A stretch of DNA of 64,000 nt from Shewanella sp. HN-41. Its GTDB lineage: Bacteria; Pseudomonadota; Gammaproteobacteria; Enterobacterales; Shewanellaceae. The stretch spans positions 1 to 64,000 of the forward strand of contig NZ_AFOZ01000019.1 of NCBI RefSeq assembly GCF_000217915.1, given 5' to 3'. Of this stretch, positions 27,493-35,636 are shown in pieces (within the stretch, counting starts at the first letter, position 1; each line of letters begins with the position of its first letter). The notes under the pieces were generated by a model. It had not been told where the DNA came from. It ran no database searches and saw nothing but the letters and a program-made list of their open reading frames with translations. The position numbers were made by a program, and so were the translations under genes.

Positions 27493-28161
27493 TTAACGAT
27501 TATGGCTCTGATGCGGACGTTCGAATGCTTGAATGCGATCTTCTATGTAACTGATAGCTTGTCTGCATTTCCCTAGACGACGATGCATCAAAAGGATGTC
27601 ATTTTGCAAACTGATTTTGTCAGCACTATGACAGTTTTCAAGTTTTGATTCCATTTCTGCAATTTTTTGTTCAAATTTTTTCGCCCAGTTTAGGTGCTTG
27701 TTCAATTCCTCGTAAATTTCATGGCTATTTTGTAGCACATTGCTGGCAATCCAGCCAAATCCGCTTTCTTGATGGGATAGGGCTTGGCGCTTAGCAAACC
27801 GTGCGCGGCTACTGGCGCGTTGCTGGTTTTTTGATTTTAAATCAATGGATGTGGTCAATAGTGCCCGCTTTACGGCTGTGAATCTATCTTGAATGCGTTC
27901 ACAACTTAACGTGATAGTGTGAGGTGCGAGTTTGAGGTTAATTTGTTTTTCCAACTGACTGATGCTACTTCGGATCTGTTCGATGCAGGGCATTAGCTGG
28001 GCGCCATGCTGAATAAATAACGATTGGTTAAAACGTTCGGTATCCTGCAACAGTTTTCGTTGCTGTGGTGCGAGGTGGTTATCGTGTTGAATGACTTCCT
28101 GCTCGAGAGCTTTTAGTTGATTTTTCAGGATGCTGAGTAGCTGCTTTGTATTCAAAACCAT
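27493..28161 (-). CDS. priC: Primosomal replication protein PriC-like
   Basis: 222 residues from the ATG at 28161 (an in-frame TTG at 28170 is the alternative). It is highly helical. The C-terminal part, MHRRLGKCRQAISYIEDRIQAF, parallels the end of E. coli PriC. PriC reloads DnaB helicase at abandoned forks. N-terminal similarity is weak, so this rests on the C-terminal pattern. It overlaps the end of the TSUP gene. Confidence 0.7.
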   Translation of the reverse strand: MVLNTKQLLSILKNQLKALEQEVIQHDNHLAPQQRKLLQDTERFNQSLFIQHGAQLMPCIEQIRSSISQLEKQINLKLAPHTITLSCERIQDRFTAVKRALLTTSIDLKSKNQQRASSRARFAKRQALSHQESGFGWIASNVLQNSHEIYEELNKHLNWAKKFEQKIAEMESKLENCHSADKISLQNDILLMHRRLGKCRQAISYIEDRIQAFERPHQSHNR

Positions 28162-28925
28162 GCACTCCAAACTAAATTTGCCGCAATCGCTAGTACAATT
28201 AGTACAAACAAAGGCCGAATAAAGGGGAAGCCCAATTTAATCGCACAGCGGGCGCCGATAAACGAGCCTAACATCATGCACAAGCCCATCCAAAGCCCTA
28301 TTTGCCATTGTACTTGCCCTAGCCAAGCAAAAATCCCTAAGGAGGTGAGGTTACTAGTGAATGTCATCGCTCGGGCAAGGCCGCAGCTGTGAAGCAGGGG
28401 TAATTTATAGAGAGTCCCTGCGCTGACAGTCCAAAATGCGCCAATCCCTGGGCCTGCAAAGCCATCATAGGCGCCTAGGATCAGCCCTTGTAGTCCTTGC
28501 TTTTGTCTCGGTGGGGGCTGAATCAATGCTTGGCAATCGGTATCGGATATCGCATTTGGGCTCACTAAGCTATAGACAGCTATACCGATAATGAGTAGGG
28601 GCAAGATTTTTTCGAGCCACTGCGTGTCGAGCAAATAAACTAATAGGCTACCAAGGGCGGCACCTACAAAAGTGGCAATAAAAGCTATGTACCAGAATGC
28701 GGGTTTAAAGAGATGTTGGCGGTAGTAGGTCCATGCTGCCATGGATGAGCCAAAACTTGCTGCGAGTTTATTCGTGCCAAGGACAGTGTGTGGGGCAATG
28801 CCAAGCGTTAAAAGTGCCGGAATTGACAATAGACCACCGCCGCCAACGACGGCATCGATAAAACCTGCGATAAGACCTATGACTGCCAACAGGGCCCAGT
28901 TGCTGGGCTCGAGTAACAACTCCAA
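28152..28925 (-). CDS. TSUP family membrane permease (TauE/SafE type)
   Basis: 257 residues with about eight membrane segments and the paired TSUP motifs: GFIDAVVGGGGLLSIPALL near the N-terminus and GAYDGFAGPGIGAFW in the middle. The family moves sulfite, sulfonates or other organic anions. No ATG is available: the frame begins with TTG at 28925 with AGGA upstream, ten bases past the dinG stop. Substrate unknown. Confidence 0.87.
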   Translation of the reverse strand: MELLLEPSNWALLAVIGLIAGFIDAVVGGGGLLSIPALLTLGIAPHTVLGTNKLAASFGSSMAAWTYYRQHLFKPAFWYIAFIATFVGAALGSLLVYLLDTQWLEKILPLLIIGIAVYSLVSPNAISDTDCQALIQPPPRQKQGLQGLILGAYDGFAGPGIGAFWTVSAGTLYKLPLLHSCGLARAMTFTSNLTSLGIFAWLGQVQWQIGLWMGLCMMLGSFIGARCAIKLGFPFIRPLFVLIVLAIAANLVWSAWF

Positions 28926-28934
28926 ATTTAAATC

Positions 28935-31007
28935 CTACTCTATGACACGTCTAAAGGGAGGTAAGGCATCTAACAGGGATTTACCGTAGCGTTTAGTCAC
29001 TAAGCGCCTATCTAGAATAGTTACGCGACCATAATCCTGTTCTTTACGCAGTAATCTACCACAACTTTGGATGAGCTTGCGCGAGGCATCTGGAATTGTC
29101 AGTTGTAAGAAGGGGTTGCCACCTTTGACTTTGACATATTCAGCATGGGCTTGTTCAACGGGTGAGGTGGGGACTGCAAAGGGTAGCTTAGTGACAATCA
29201 GATTAGTCAGATAATCCCCTGGTAAGTCGAGTCCTTCCGAAAAACTGCCTGTACCAAACAAAATGCTGGGTTCACCTTTATCACACTTTGCTTTATGATT
29301 TTCGAGCAATTGCTGCCTTGGGGCATTGCCTTGGATAAGCAGTTCAGTTGTCAGTTTACCTTCAAGTAATTCAACCACTTTTTCCATTTGCCAGTAAGAT
29401 GCAAACAGCACTAAAGTTGCCATTTCCCCCTCAATCAATTCAATGATTTGCTCGGCTAACTCTTCGGTATAGGCATCATCCGTAGGCTCAGTTTTCATCT
29501 TGGGTAAATAGAGTGTGGCATTATTGGGGTAATCGAAGGGAGATTGCAGCGCTAAATAACGACTACCATCATTGAGGGATAAACCGATCTGATGGGCGAA
29601 GTGATCAAAGTTATTGAGGGCTCGTAGGGTAGCACTGCATAACACGACTCCTGCAGCTTTTTGCCACAGCATAGATTCGAGCATAAAGCCGACTTCGATG
29701 GGGGAAGCACTGAACAGGTAATCCACTTGCTTACCTGTGATAAGTTCAATCCAGCGTGCCATTGGCGCACCTTTATGGGTGTCTTCCTTGGCCATCATGC
29801 GCCATAGCTTTTGCAGATTCTCGAGGCGCTGTAACATAAACCCCATTTCGGCTTGCAATGCTTCGGACTGATGTTTGGGGATATCACCGTCTTTAATGGC
29901 TTCTGTGAGCAACAATTGCATCTTGTTAAATTGCTTAAGGGCAAGATTGGCTGTGGTGGCTAAGTTTTCGGCTGGGATCCTAAGGGGCTCCGGCAGCTTA
30001 CCATGTTCAAAGCGATAGCGGCTTTCTGGATTGGCAAATTGTTTGGTTTGGGTATCGCAATAGTGGGCGACTTGATTAAGCTGGGCGATAAGATCGCCAA
30101 TATGGTCCTGCATTGCCTGTGCGGGGGCGATGATATTATTGCTTTTTATCTGATTTTGTAATTTGGCGCTGGTCTTGCCGACCTTTTCAAGCCAGTCGGC
30201 TGCGCCCCTCAGGGTCGCCTGTGCGCTGGAAAAGTCCCGCGCCACAATGGGCAGATGGTGGGCCTCATCGATAACATAAAAGACCTCTTCGGGATCGGGC
30301 AGGATCACACCACCACCTAATTCTAAATCGGCAAACAGCAAACTGTGGTTAGCGATCAGCACATCCCATGTATCCACGTCTTCACGAGCCTTGTGGAAGG
30401 GGCAATTTCTGTGACTCGCCACTTGCCGATGACAGCTGTGTTTATCGCAGGCTATTTGCTGCCAAAGGTGATCGGGGATGGGGGAGGCCAAAGTATCGAG
30501 TTCGCCATTCCAGCGTCCTTCGGTATAGTCCTTTAGCAATTCATGCAACATGGCAATCTGGCTATTATCGGGCTTAGTTTGCCACATAGCCATTTGGGTA
30601 CTGTTATCATCACCAATCAACATGGCTAATTTCGAAAGGCAAACATACCGCTGGCGACCTTTTACTAGACCAAAGCGAAAATTTAACCCTGACTGTGCAA
30701 GAAAGAAGGGAAGATCTTTGTGCAGTAACTGCTCCTGTAGTGCGACTGTTGCGGTGGCTATACAGACCTTTTTCTTGCTTGCGAGGGCGAGCGGAATAGT
30801 GCCCAAAATGTAAGACAATGATTTACCAATGCCAGTGCCAGCTTCGACCACAATAATACGCCTGTCTTTGTCGTAATCACCGGCGAGGGTCTTAGAAATT
30901 TCGGCCACCATATAATTTTGTTCGCGGCGCGGCCTAAAATTAGGCAAGGCGCTGGCGATATCTTTATAGATGGCGCGGATCTGGGTTTTTACATTGTCAG
31001 GTAACAT
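28935..31007 (-). CDS. dinG: ATP-dependent DNA helicase DinG
   Basis: A 5'-3' helicase of the XPD-like iron-sulfur family that resolves R-loops and forks during DNA damage. 690 residues, Walker A EAGTGIGKS at 55-63, DEAH box at 247-250. Four cysteines (123, 187, 192, 202) fit the iron-sulfur cluster. The C-terminal motifs GSFSEGLDLPG and QSCGRLLR are present. It shares a LexA box with polB on the other strand. Confidence 0.94.
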   Translation of the reverse strand: MLPDNVKTQIRAIYKDIASALPNFRPRREQNYMVAEISKTLAGDYDKDRRIIVVEAGTGIGKSLSYILGTIPLALASKKKVCIATATVALQEQLLHKDLPFFLAQSGLNFRFGLVKGRQRYVCLSKLAMLIGDDNSTQMAMWQTKPDNSQIAMLHELLKDYTEGRWNGELDTLASPIPDHLWQQIACDKHSCHRQVASHRNCPFHKAREDVDTWDVLIANHSLLFADLELGGGVILPDPEEVFYVIDEAHHLPIVARDFSSAQATLRGAADWLEKVGKTSAKLQNQIKSNNIIAPAQAMQDHIGDLIAQLNQVAHYCDTQTKQFANPESRYRFEHGKLPEPLRIPAENLATTANLALKQFNKMQLLLTEAIKDGDIPKHQSEALQAEMGFMLQRLENLQKLWRMMAKEDTHKGAPMARWIELITGKQVDYLFSASPIEVGFMLESMLWQKAAGVVLCSATLRALNNFDHFAHQIGLSLNDGSRYLALQSPFDYPNNATLYLPKMKTEPTDDAYTEELAEQIIELIEGEMATLVLFASYWQMEKVVELLEGKLTTELLIQGNAPRQQLLENHKAKCDKGEPSILFGTGSFSEGLDLPGDYLTNLIVTKLPFAVPTSPVEQAHAEYVKVKGGNPFLQLTIPDASRKLIQSCGRLLRKEQDYGRVTILDRRLVTKRYGKSLLDALPPFRRVIE

Positions 31008-31032
31008 GCGTCACTACTTTATCGAATTAATG

Positions 31033-31048
31033 CTGTACATAATAACAG
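31033..31048. promoter_or_regulatory. LexA box shared by dinG and polB
   Basis: CTGT-ACATAATA-ACAG is a perfect CTGT-N8-ACAG SOS operator. It lies 26 bases before dinG and 58 bases before polB, so one site can repress both diverging genes. Confidence 0.9.
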
Positions 31049-31105
31049 TGATTGCATAGCCTAAGAAACTTTTCTGCCATTTAACGGCATTTAAATTGGA
31101 AACCT

Positions 31106-33520
31106 ATGCAGATGACGCCTGAGACTATGGCACTAATGAGTGTACAAGGTCGAGTCTTAACCCGCCATGCGAGCCAACGTCATGGGTATTTAGTGTTGCA
31201 ATATTACTTGGCAACCGAGCAAGGCCCTGTGCTGGTAGAAGTGCAAGATGCTGAATATCTATGTTTTTGCCATCAAATGGATGTGGCTGCATTGCAGTTG
31301 CAGACGCCGGGCCAAGCCCTACGATTTGTCCCGTTAGCCCTTAAAAGCTTCAAAGGTGCGGCCGTTGCGGGGATTTATGCAAAATCAAGTAGCACTATGC
31401 GGACACTACAGCGGATTGCGAAGGACGCCGACATTCCCTTATTTGAGGCCGATATTCGTCCCGAACAACGATTTTTAATTGAGCGTTTTGTAGCTCTTGA
31501 TGTGGCCTTTTTAGGGCATTATCGCCCATCTGATGATAGTCATGCGTCGGTTTCTGGCACTATTCCTGTGTTTGTTGCCCAGCGGGCTAGGAGCATTGTG
31601 CCGCAAACATCGATCCACTTACGCACTGTATCGCTGGATTTTGAGTGCAGTTTCGAAGGCCTACTCTATTCTGTGGCTTTGTATGGCAGAGATGATAATG
31701 ATCAAGTCTACGAAAAAGTGATTATGGTGGGGGAGCCTGAGTCGAACGCGCCTAGTTATATCGAATGGGTAAAGGATGAGCCCGAGCTTATTCATCACTT
31801 AATTGCTTGGTTTGCAGCTTATGATCCGGATTTCATCATAGGTTGGTCGGTGGTGACTTTTGACTTAGCCTTGTTATTTCGCCGGGCACAATTGCACCGC
31901 ATTCCACTTCGAATTGGACGCGGTGGTACTTTACTCGAATGGAAGGTTGACAATAAATTCCGCCCAGAAACCTTAAGTTTACCGGGCCGCGTGGTGCTCG
32001 ATGGCATAGATTGGCTTAAGGCGGCCTTTTATCATTTTGAGCGATTTTCTCTTGAATTTGTCGCCCAAGCGCTTTTAGGTGAAGGTAAAGCGATTCATAA
32101 CGTCGATAACCGTGTGCAAGAAATTGATGCCCTTTTTGCCAGTGATAAGCGAGGGCTAGCACACTATAATCTAACCGATAGCCGCCTCGTTTGGGATATT
32201 TTTCACCATACACAGTTATGGGATTTTGCCCTTGCAAGGGCTGAACTGACGGGTTTAGAGCTTGGCCGCGTCGGTGCTTCGGTCGCTGCATTTAATCATT
32301 TGTACTTACCCCATTTACATAGAGCGGGCTATGTTGCGCCAGATACGCCAGCGAGTCAGGGGATAGAGAGTCCTGGCGGTTATGTGATGGACTCTGTTCC
32401 TGGCTTATATCAGCATATTTTAGTTTTTGATTTTAAAAGCTTATATCCCTCGATAATTCGCACTTTCCTGATTGATCCTAAAGGATTGATCGAAGGGTTA
32501 CAGTTGCCCGAGTCAGAGTGTGTCCTTGGGTTTCTTGGGGGACGATTTAGCCGCCAACAGCCTATTTTACCTAAACTCATCCAAAATCTTTCTGAGCAGC
32601 GTGAAAAAGCCAAGCGCGAATCAAATGCGCCTTTATCCCAAGCGATTAAAATTATTATGAATTCGCTTTATGGCGTTTTAGGTTCCCAAGGATGTGTGTT
32701 CCATGATGCCAAATTGGCAAGCTCGATCACTATGCGCGGCCATCAAATCATGAAGCAAACGCGGGCTTGGATTGAAGAGATGGGATATCAGGTGATTTAT
32801 GGTGATACCGACTCGACCTTTGTATGGTTAGGTACAGATCCTGAGCTTATGGATGTTGCTCAGTTAGGTAAGACCATGGCTGCACAAATTAATGCTAAAT
32901 GGCAGATTAAAATTCAACAGGAGTTCCAAGTCGAGAGTTTTCTTGAATTGCAATTTGAACGGCATTATGAGCAATTTTTTATGCCGACATTGCGAGGTTC
33001 ACTAGAGGGCAGTAAGAAACGCTATGTTGGCGCTTGGCGAAATGGCCAAGATGAGCTTGAGATCACCTTTAAGGGAATGGAACAAGTACGAAGTGATTGG
33101 AGTCCTCTTGCGCGAAACGTTCAGGCTGAATTGTATGATCGCATGTTTAATCAACGGGATATTAGTGGTTATCTCACATCGGTTATTGATGAACTCTTAG
33201 CCGGAAGGCGTGATGATGAGTTAATATTTAGTAAACGGATGCGGCGTAATTTGGAGGAATATACCGCGAAAGCATCTCCACATGTCAAAGTGGCGAAACA
33301 ACTATGCGACCTAACAGGAAAGGTTTCATTTGGCAAGAGAGGTGCGCAGATTGATTATGTGATCACAGTCAATGGTCCGGAACCTGTACTGTACAGAACG
33401 TCTGTAATTGACTATCAATATTACATTGATAAGCAAATTGGTCCTATCGCCGAGCCTGTGTTTTCAATAATGAAACTAAACTACATGGATATTGCATCGA
33501 AACAACTAATGTTAATATAG
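31106..33520 (+). CDS. polB: DNA polymerase II
   Basis: Family B repair polymerase of the SOS response, 804 residues. The proofreading domain has the exonuclease residues in SLDFECS (Asp178, Glu180) and WSVVTFDLALLF. The polymerase motifs are DFKSLYPSI at 442-450, KIIMNSLYG at 515-523 and YGDTDST at 565-571. All catalytic aspartates are present. Confidence 0.96.
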   Translation: MQMTPETMALMSVQGRVLTRHASQRHGYLVLQYYLATEQGPVLVEVQDAEYLCFCHQMDVAALQLQTPGQALRFVPLALKSFKGAAVAGIYAKSSSTMRTLQRIAKDADIPLFEADIRPEQRFLIERFVALDVAFLGHYRPSDDSHASVSGTIPVFVAQRARSIVPQTSIHLRTVSLDFECSFEGLLYSVALYGRDDNDQVYEKVIMVGEPESNAPSYIEWVKDEPELIHHLIAWFAAYDPDFIIGWSVVTFDLALLFRRAQLHRIPLRIGRGGTLLEWKVDNKFRPETLSLPGRVVLDGIDWLKAAFYHFERFSLEFVAQALLGEGKAIHNVDNRVQEIDALFASDKRGLAHYNLTDSRLVWDIFHHTQLWDFALARAELTGLELGRVGASVAAFNHLYLPHLHRAGYVAPDTPASQGIESPGGYVMDSVPGLYQHILVFDFKSLYPSIIRTFLIDPKGLIEGLQLPESECVLGFLGGRFSRQQPILPKLIQNLSEQREKAKRESNAPLSQAIKIIMNSLYGVLGSQGCVFHDAKLASSITMRGHQIMKQTRAWIEEMGYQVIYGDTDSTFVWLGTDPELMDVAQLGKTMAAQINAKWQIKIQQEFQVESFLELQFERHYEQFFMPTLRGSLEGSKKRYVGAWRNGQDELEITFKGMEQVRSDWSPLARNVQAELYDRMFNQRDISGYLTSVIDELLAGRRDDELIFSKRMRRNLEEYTAKASPHVKVAKQLCDLTGKVSFGKRGAQIDYVITVNGPEPVLYRTSVIDYQYYIDKQIGPIAEPVFSIMKLNYMDIASKQLMLI

Positions 33521-33741
33521 TGTTTCTATTGTTTTTCACCTGTTGATTATACTGGTTGTTATAGCGTTTTAACCTGTATTATAGAGGTTAACTGGTTTAT
33601 TTTTGTGATGTTAGTCGACATATTCTTTAGGTTTCGCTTTGAGAGCTCGTTGAAAGTTTGCTACTCTCAGGGGGAAATTGTAAGGAAATATAACAACGGA
33701 ATGACGTTGATAGAACATAAACGAAAAAGGTTAAGCACCAA

Positions 33742-34950
33742 ATGAACAAAACGTTAGTAGCAACTGCGTTAGCAGCAATATTCCTCGCTCCAACAGTCTC
33801 GGCAATTGAGATCTATAAAGACGATAAAAATGCCGTTGAAATCGGTGGATTTATTGATGTGCGCGTAATCAATACGCAAGGGGAAACTGAAGTTGTTAAT
33901 GGTGCTTCTCGCATTAATTTTGGTTTTAGCCGTGAACTTACCCACGGCTGGAATGCATTTGCCAAATTAGAATGGGGTGTTAACCCCGTTGGTAGCAGTG
34001 ACATCGTTTACAACAATCGTTTTGAATCTGTTCAAGATGAGTTCTTTTACAACCGCCTCGGTTATGCTGGTATATCCAATGACAAATACGGAACTATTAG
34101 CATTGGTAAGCAATGGGGTGCTTGGTACGATGTGGTATATAACACTAACTATGGTTTTGTATGGGATGGTAACGCCGCTGGTGTTTACACATTTAACAAA
34201 GATGATGGTGCGGTTAACGGTGTAGGCCGTGGTGATAAACTGGTTCAATATCGCAATGCATTTGGTGATGTGAGCTTTGCGGTTCAAGCCCAACTGAAAA
34301 ACAGTAGTTTTTATACCTGTGATATTGAAGATATTACCGAAGAAGCTTGTGAGGCTCGTTGGAACCAAGGTGAAGCTGATGCACAGCAAGTGACTTACAA
34401 CTATACCTATGGTGGGGCTATTACCTACCAAGCAACGGATATGTTGAGTCTAATGGCAGGTATTAACCGTGGTGAATTTGATATTGATTACGGTAACGGT
34501 GCTCAAAAGACCGCAGTCGACTTGATCTATGGCGTGGGTATTACTTGGGGGAATTTTGACAATAACGGTTTCTATGCTGCTGCTAACGTAAACAAGCAAG
34601 AAAATCACGATACCGATAATATTGGTCGATTAATTAAAGATGCTTATGGTATTGAAACATTAGTATCTTACAAGTTTGACAATGGCCTACGTCCATTTGT
34701 GTCTTACAACCTGTTGGATGCGGGTAAGGATTATGTGATTCAACCTAACTTTAACGCCGATCCTAATGATGTCTTCAAACGTCAATTTGTGGTTGCTGGG
34801 TTGCATTTTGTCTGGGATCCGAACACGGTTCTTTATGTCGAAGCGCGTAAAGACTTCAGTGATTTCACGAGTGCGAATAAAGAGCAAGAAACCAGAATGT
34901 CGCTTTCAGAAGATGATGGTATCGCAATCGGTATTCGCTACACTTTGTAA
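33742..34950 (+). CDS. Outer membrane porin (general, OmpC/OmpF-like)
   Basis: 402 residues. The signal peptide ends at about TVSAIEI. A 16-strand-type porin sequence follows, with alternating beta patterns (VEIGGFIDVRV, NAFAKLEWGV, GTISIGKQWGAWYDV). The C-terminal strand IAIGIRYTL lacks the usual final phenylalanine (it ends in leucine). Two cysteines near 193 and 202 lie in a predicted loop. Single gene with its own terminator. Confidence 0.85.
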   Translation: MNKTLVATALAAIFLAPTVSAIEIYKDDKNAVEIGGFIDVRVINTQGETEVVNGASRINFGFSRELTHGWNAFAKLEWGVNPVGSSDIVYNNRFESVQDEFFYNRLGYAGISNDKYGTISIGKQWGAWYDVVYNTNYGFVWDGNAAGVYTFNKDDGAVNGVGRGDKLVQYRNAFGDVSFAVQAQLKNSSFYTCDIEDITEEACEARWNQGEADAQQVTYNYTYGGAITYQATDMLSLMAGINRGEFDIDYGNGAQKTAVDLIYGVGITWGNFDNNGFYAAANVNKQENHDTDNIGRLIKDAYGIETLVSYKFDNGLRPFVSYNLLDAGKDYVIQPNFNADPNDVFKRQFVVAGLHFVWDPNTVLYVEARKDFSDFTSANKEQETRMSLSEDDGIAIGIRYTL

Positions 34951-35636
34951 GATGTAAAGTAAGCTAAACAGCGTAAACTATTATTTTTATTGCCCAATGC
35001 CAGTCAGCAATGACTGGCATTTTTGTTTTTGGGGTAGCACCTCAGTTAGGGACGCTATAATGTTAATCGCATTAGCTAACAGCTTTATCACCTTTAAGTT
35101 TTGCAATCCAAGATGTGCAGGTTCCGAGATATTGTTTTCTTTAAACTTGAGATAAGTCTACTTACGCTCCTCTGGCTTTGCGTCAATAGGTACTTAAGTA
35201 TGGCTCATAATTGTTTTAAGGGAGGAAAAGAAGAGTGGCTGTTTAAAAGGTGAACTGTTATCGAATTGTCTTATAGTCCTAGTATGCCGAAATTTACATT
35301 TAGACGCAGTCCTCAATGAGCATAATTTTTTGAGAGTAGGAGACTAATTTTTGTTAGATCAAGGGCATAAATCTTAGTGACTTTATCTTCACACCTAAGC
35401 GTACTTCTTACTCTGTGTGATTTCAAATCTATGTAATATACTGATTTTAAAATAATTTTTGTGTTTTTTATATTTGGTTATGCATTACTATTGTAATTCT
35501 GTGGTTGTATTTGTTGATTTTATGTTTCCCATGTGTTTTTATTGTGTCGCCTATACGTGGCTTTGTGGCGCATTTGGTGCCTAAAGGTTGCTCAGAGTAA
35601 AAAATAATAAATAACAAATATCCAGGGAGATAGACA
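34951..35636. other. Long intergenic region before the TonB-dependent receptor
   Basis: 686 AT-rich bases. After the porin terminator (34993-35025) I see no convincing gene on either strand. The last 250 bases are very T-rich, as in a long leader or regulated promoter region. No clear Fur box or complete CRP site was found by eye. Confidence 0.5.
34993..35025 (+). terminator. Terminator after the porin gene
   Basis: AATGCCAGTCA-GCAA-TGACTGGCATT followed by TTTG and TTTTT. Confidence 0.9.

Noticed and set aside
28152..28925. The two TSUP permeases as a recent duplication
   Set aside because: Only the family motifs are shared; the sequences differ widely elsewhere and the contexts are unrelated.
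33601..33640. CRP site before the porin gene (TGTGATGTTAGTCGACA)
   Set aside because: The right half matches TCACA at too few positions to support the claim.
34993..35636. Small genes or a Fur box in the gap before the receptor
   Set aside because: Short frames lacked ribosome sites and no stretch matched the Fur consensus convincingly.
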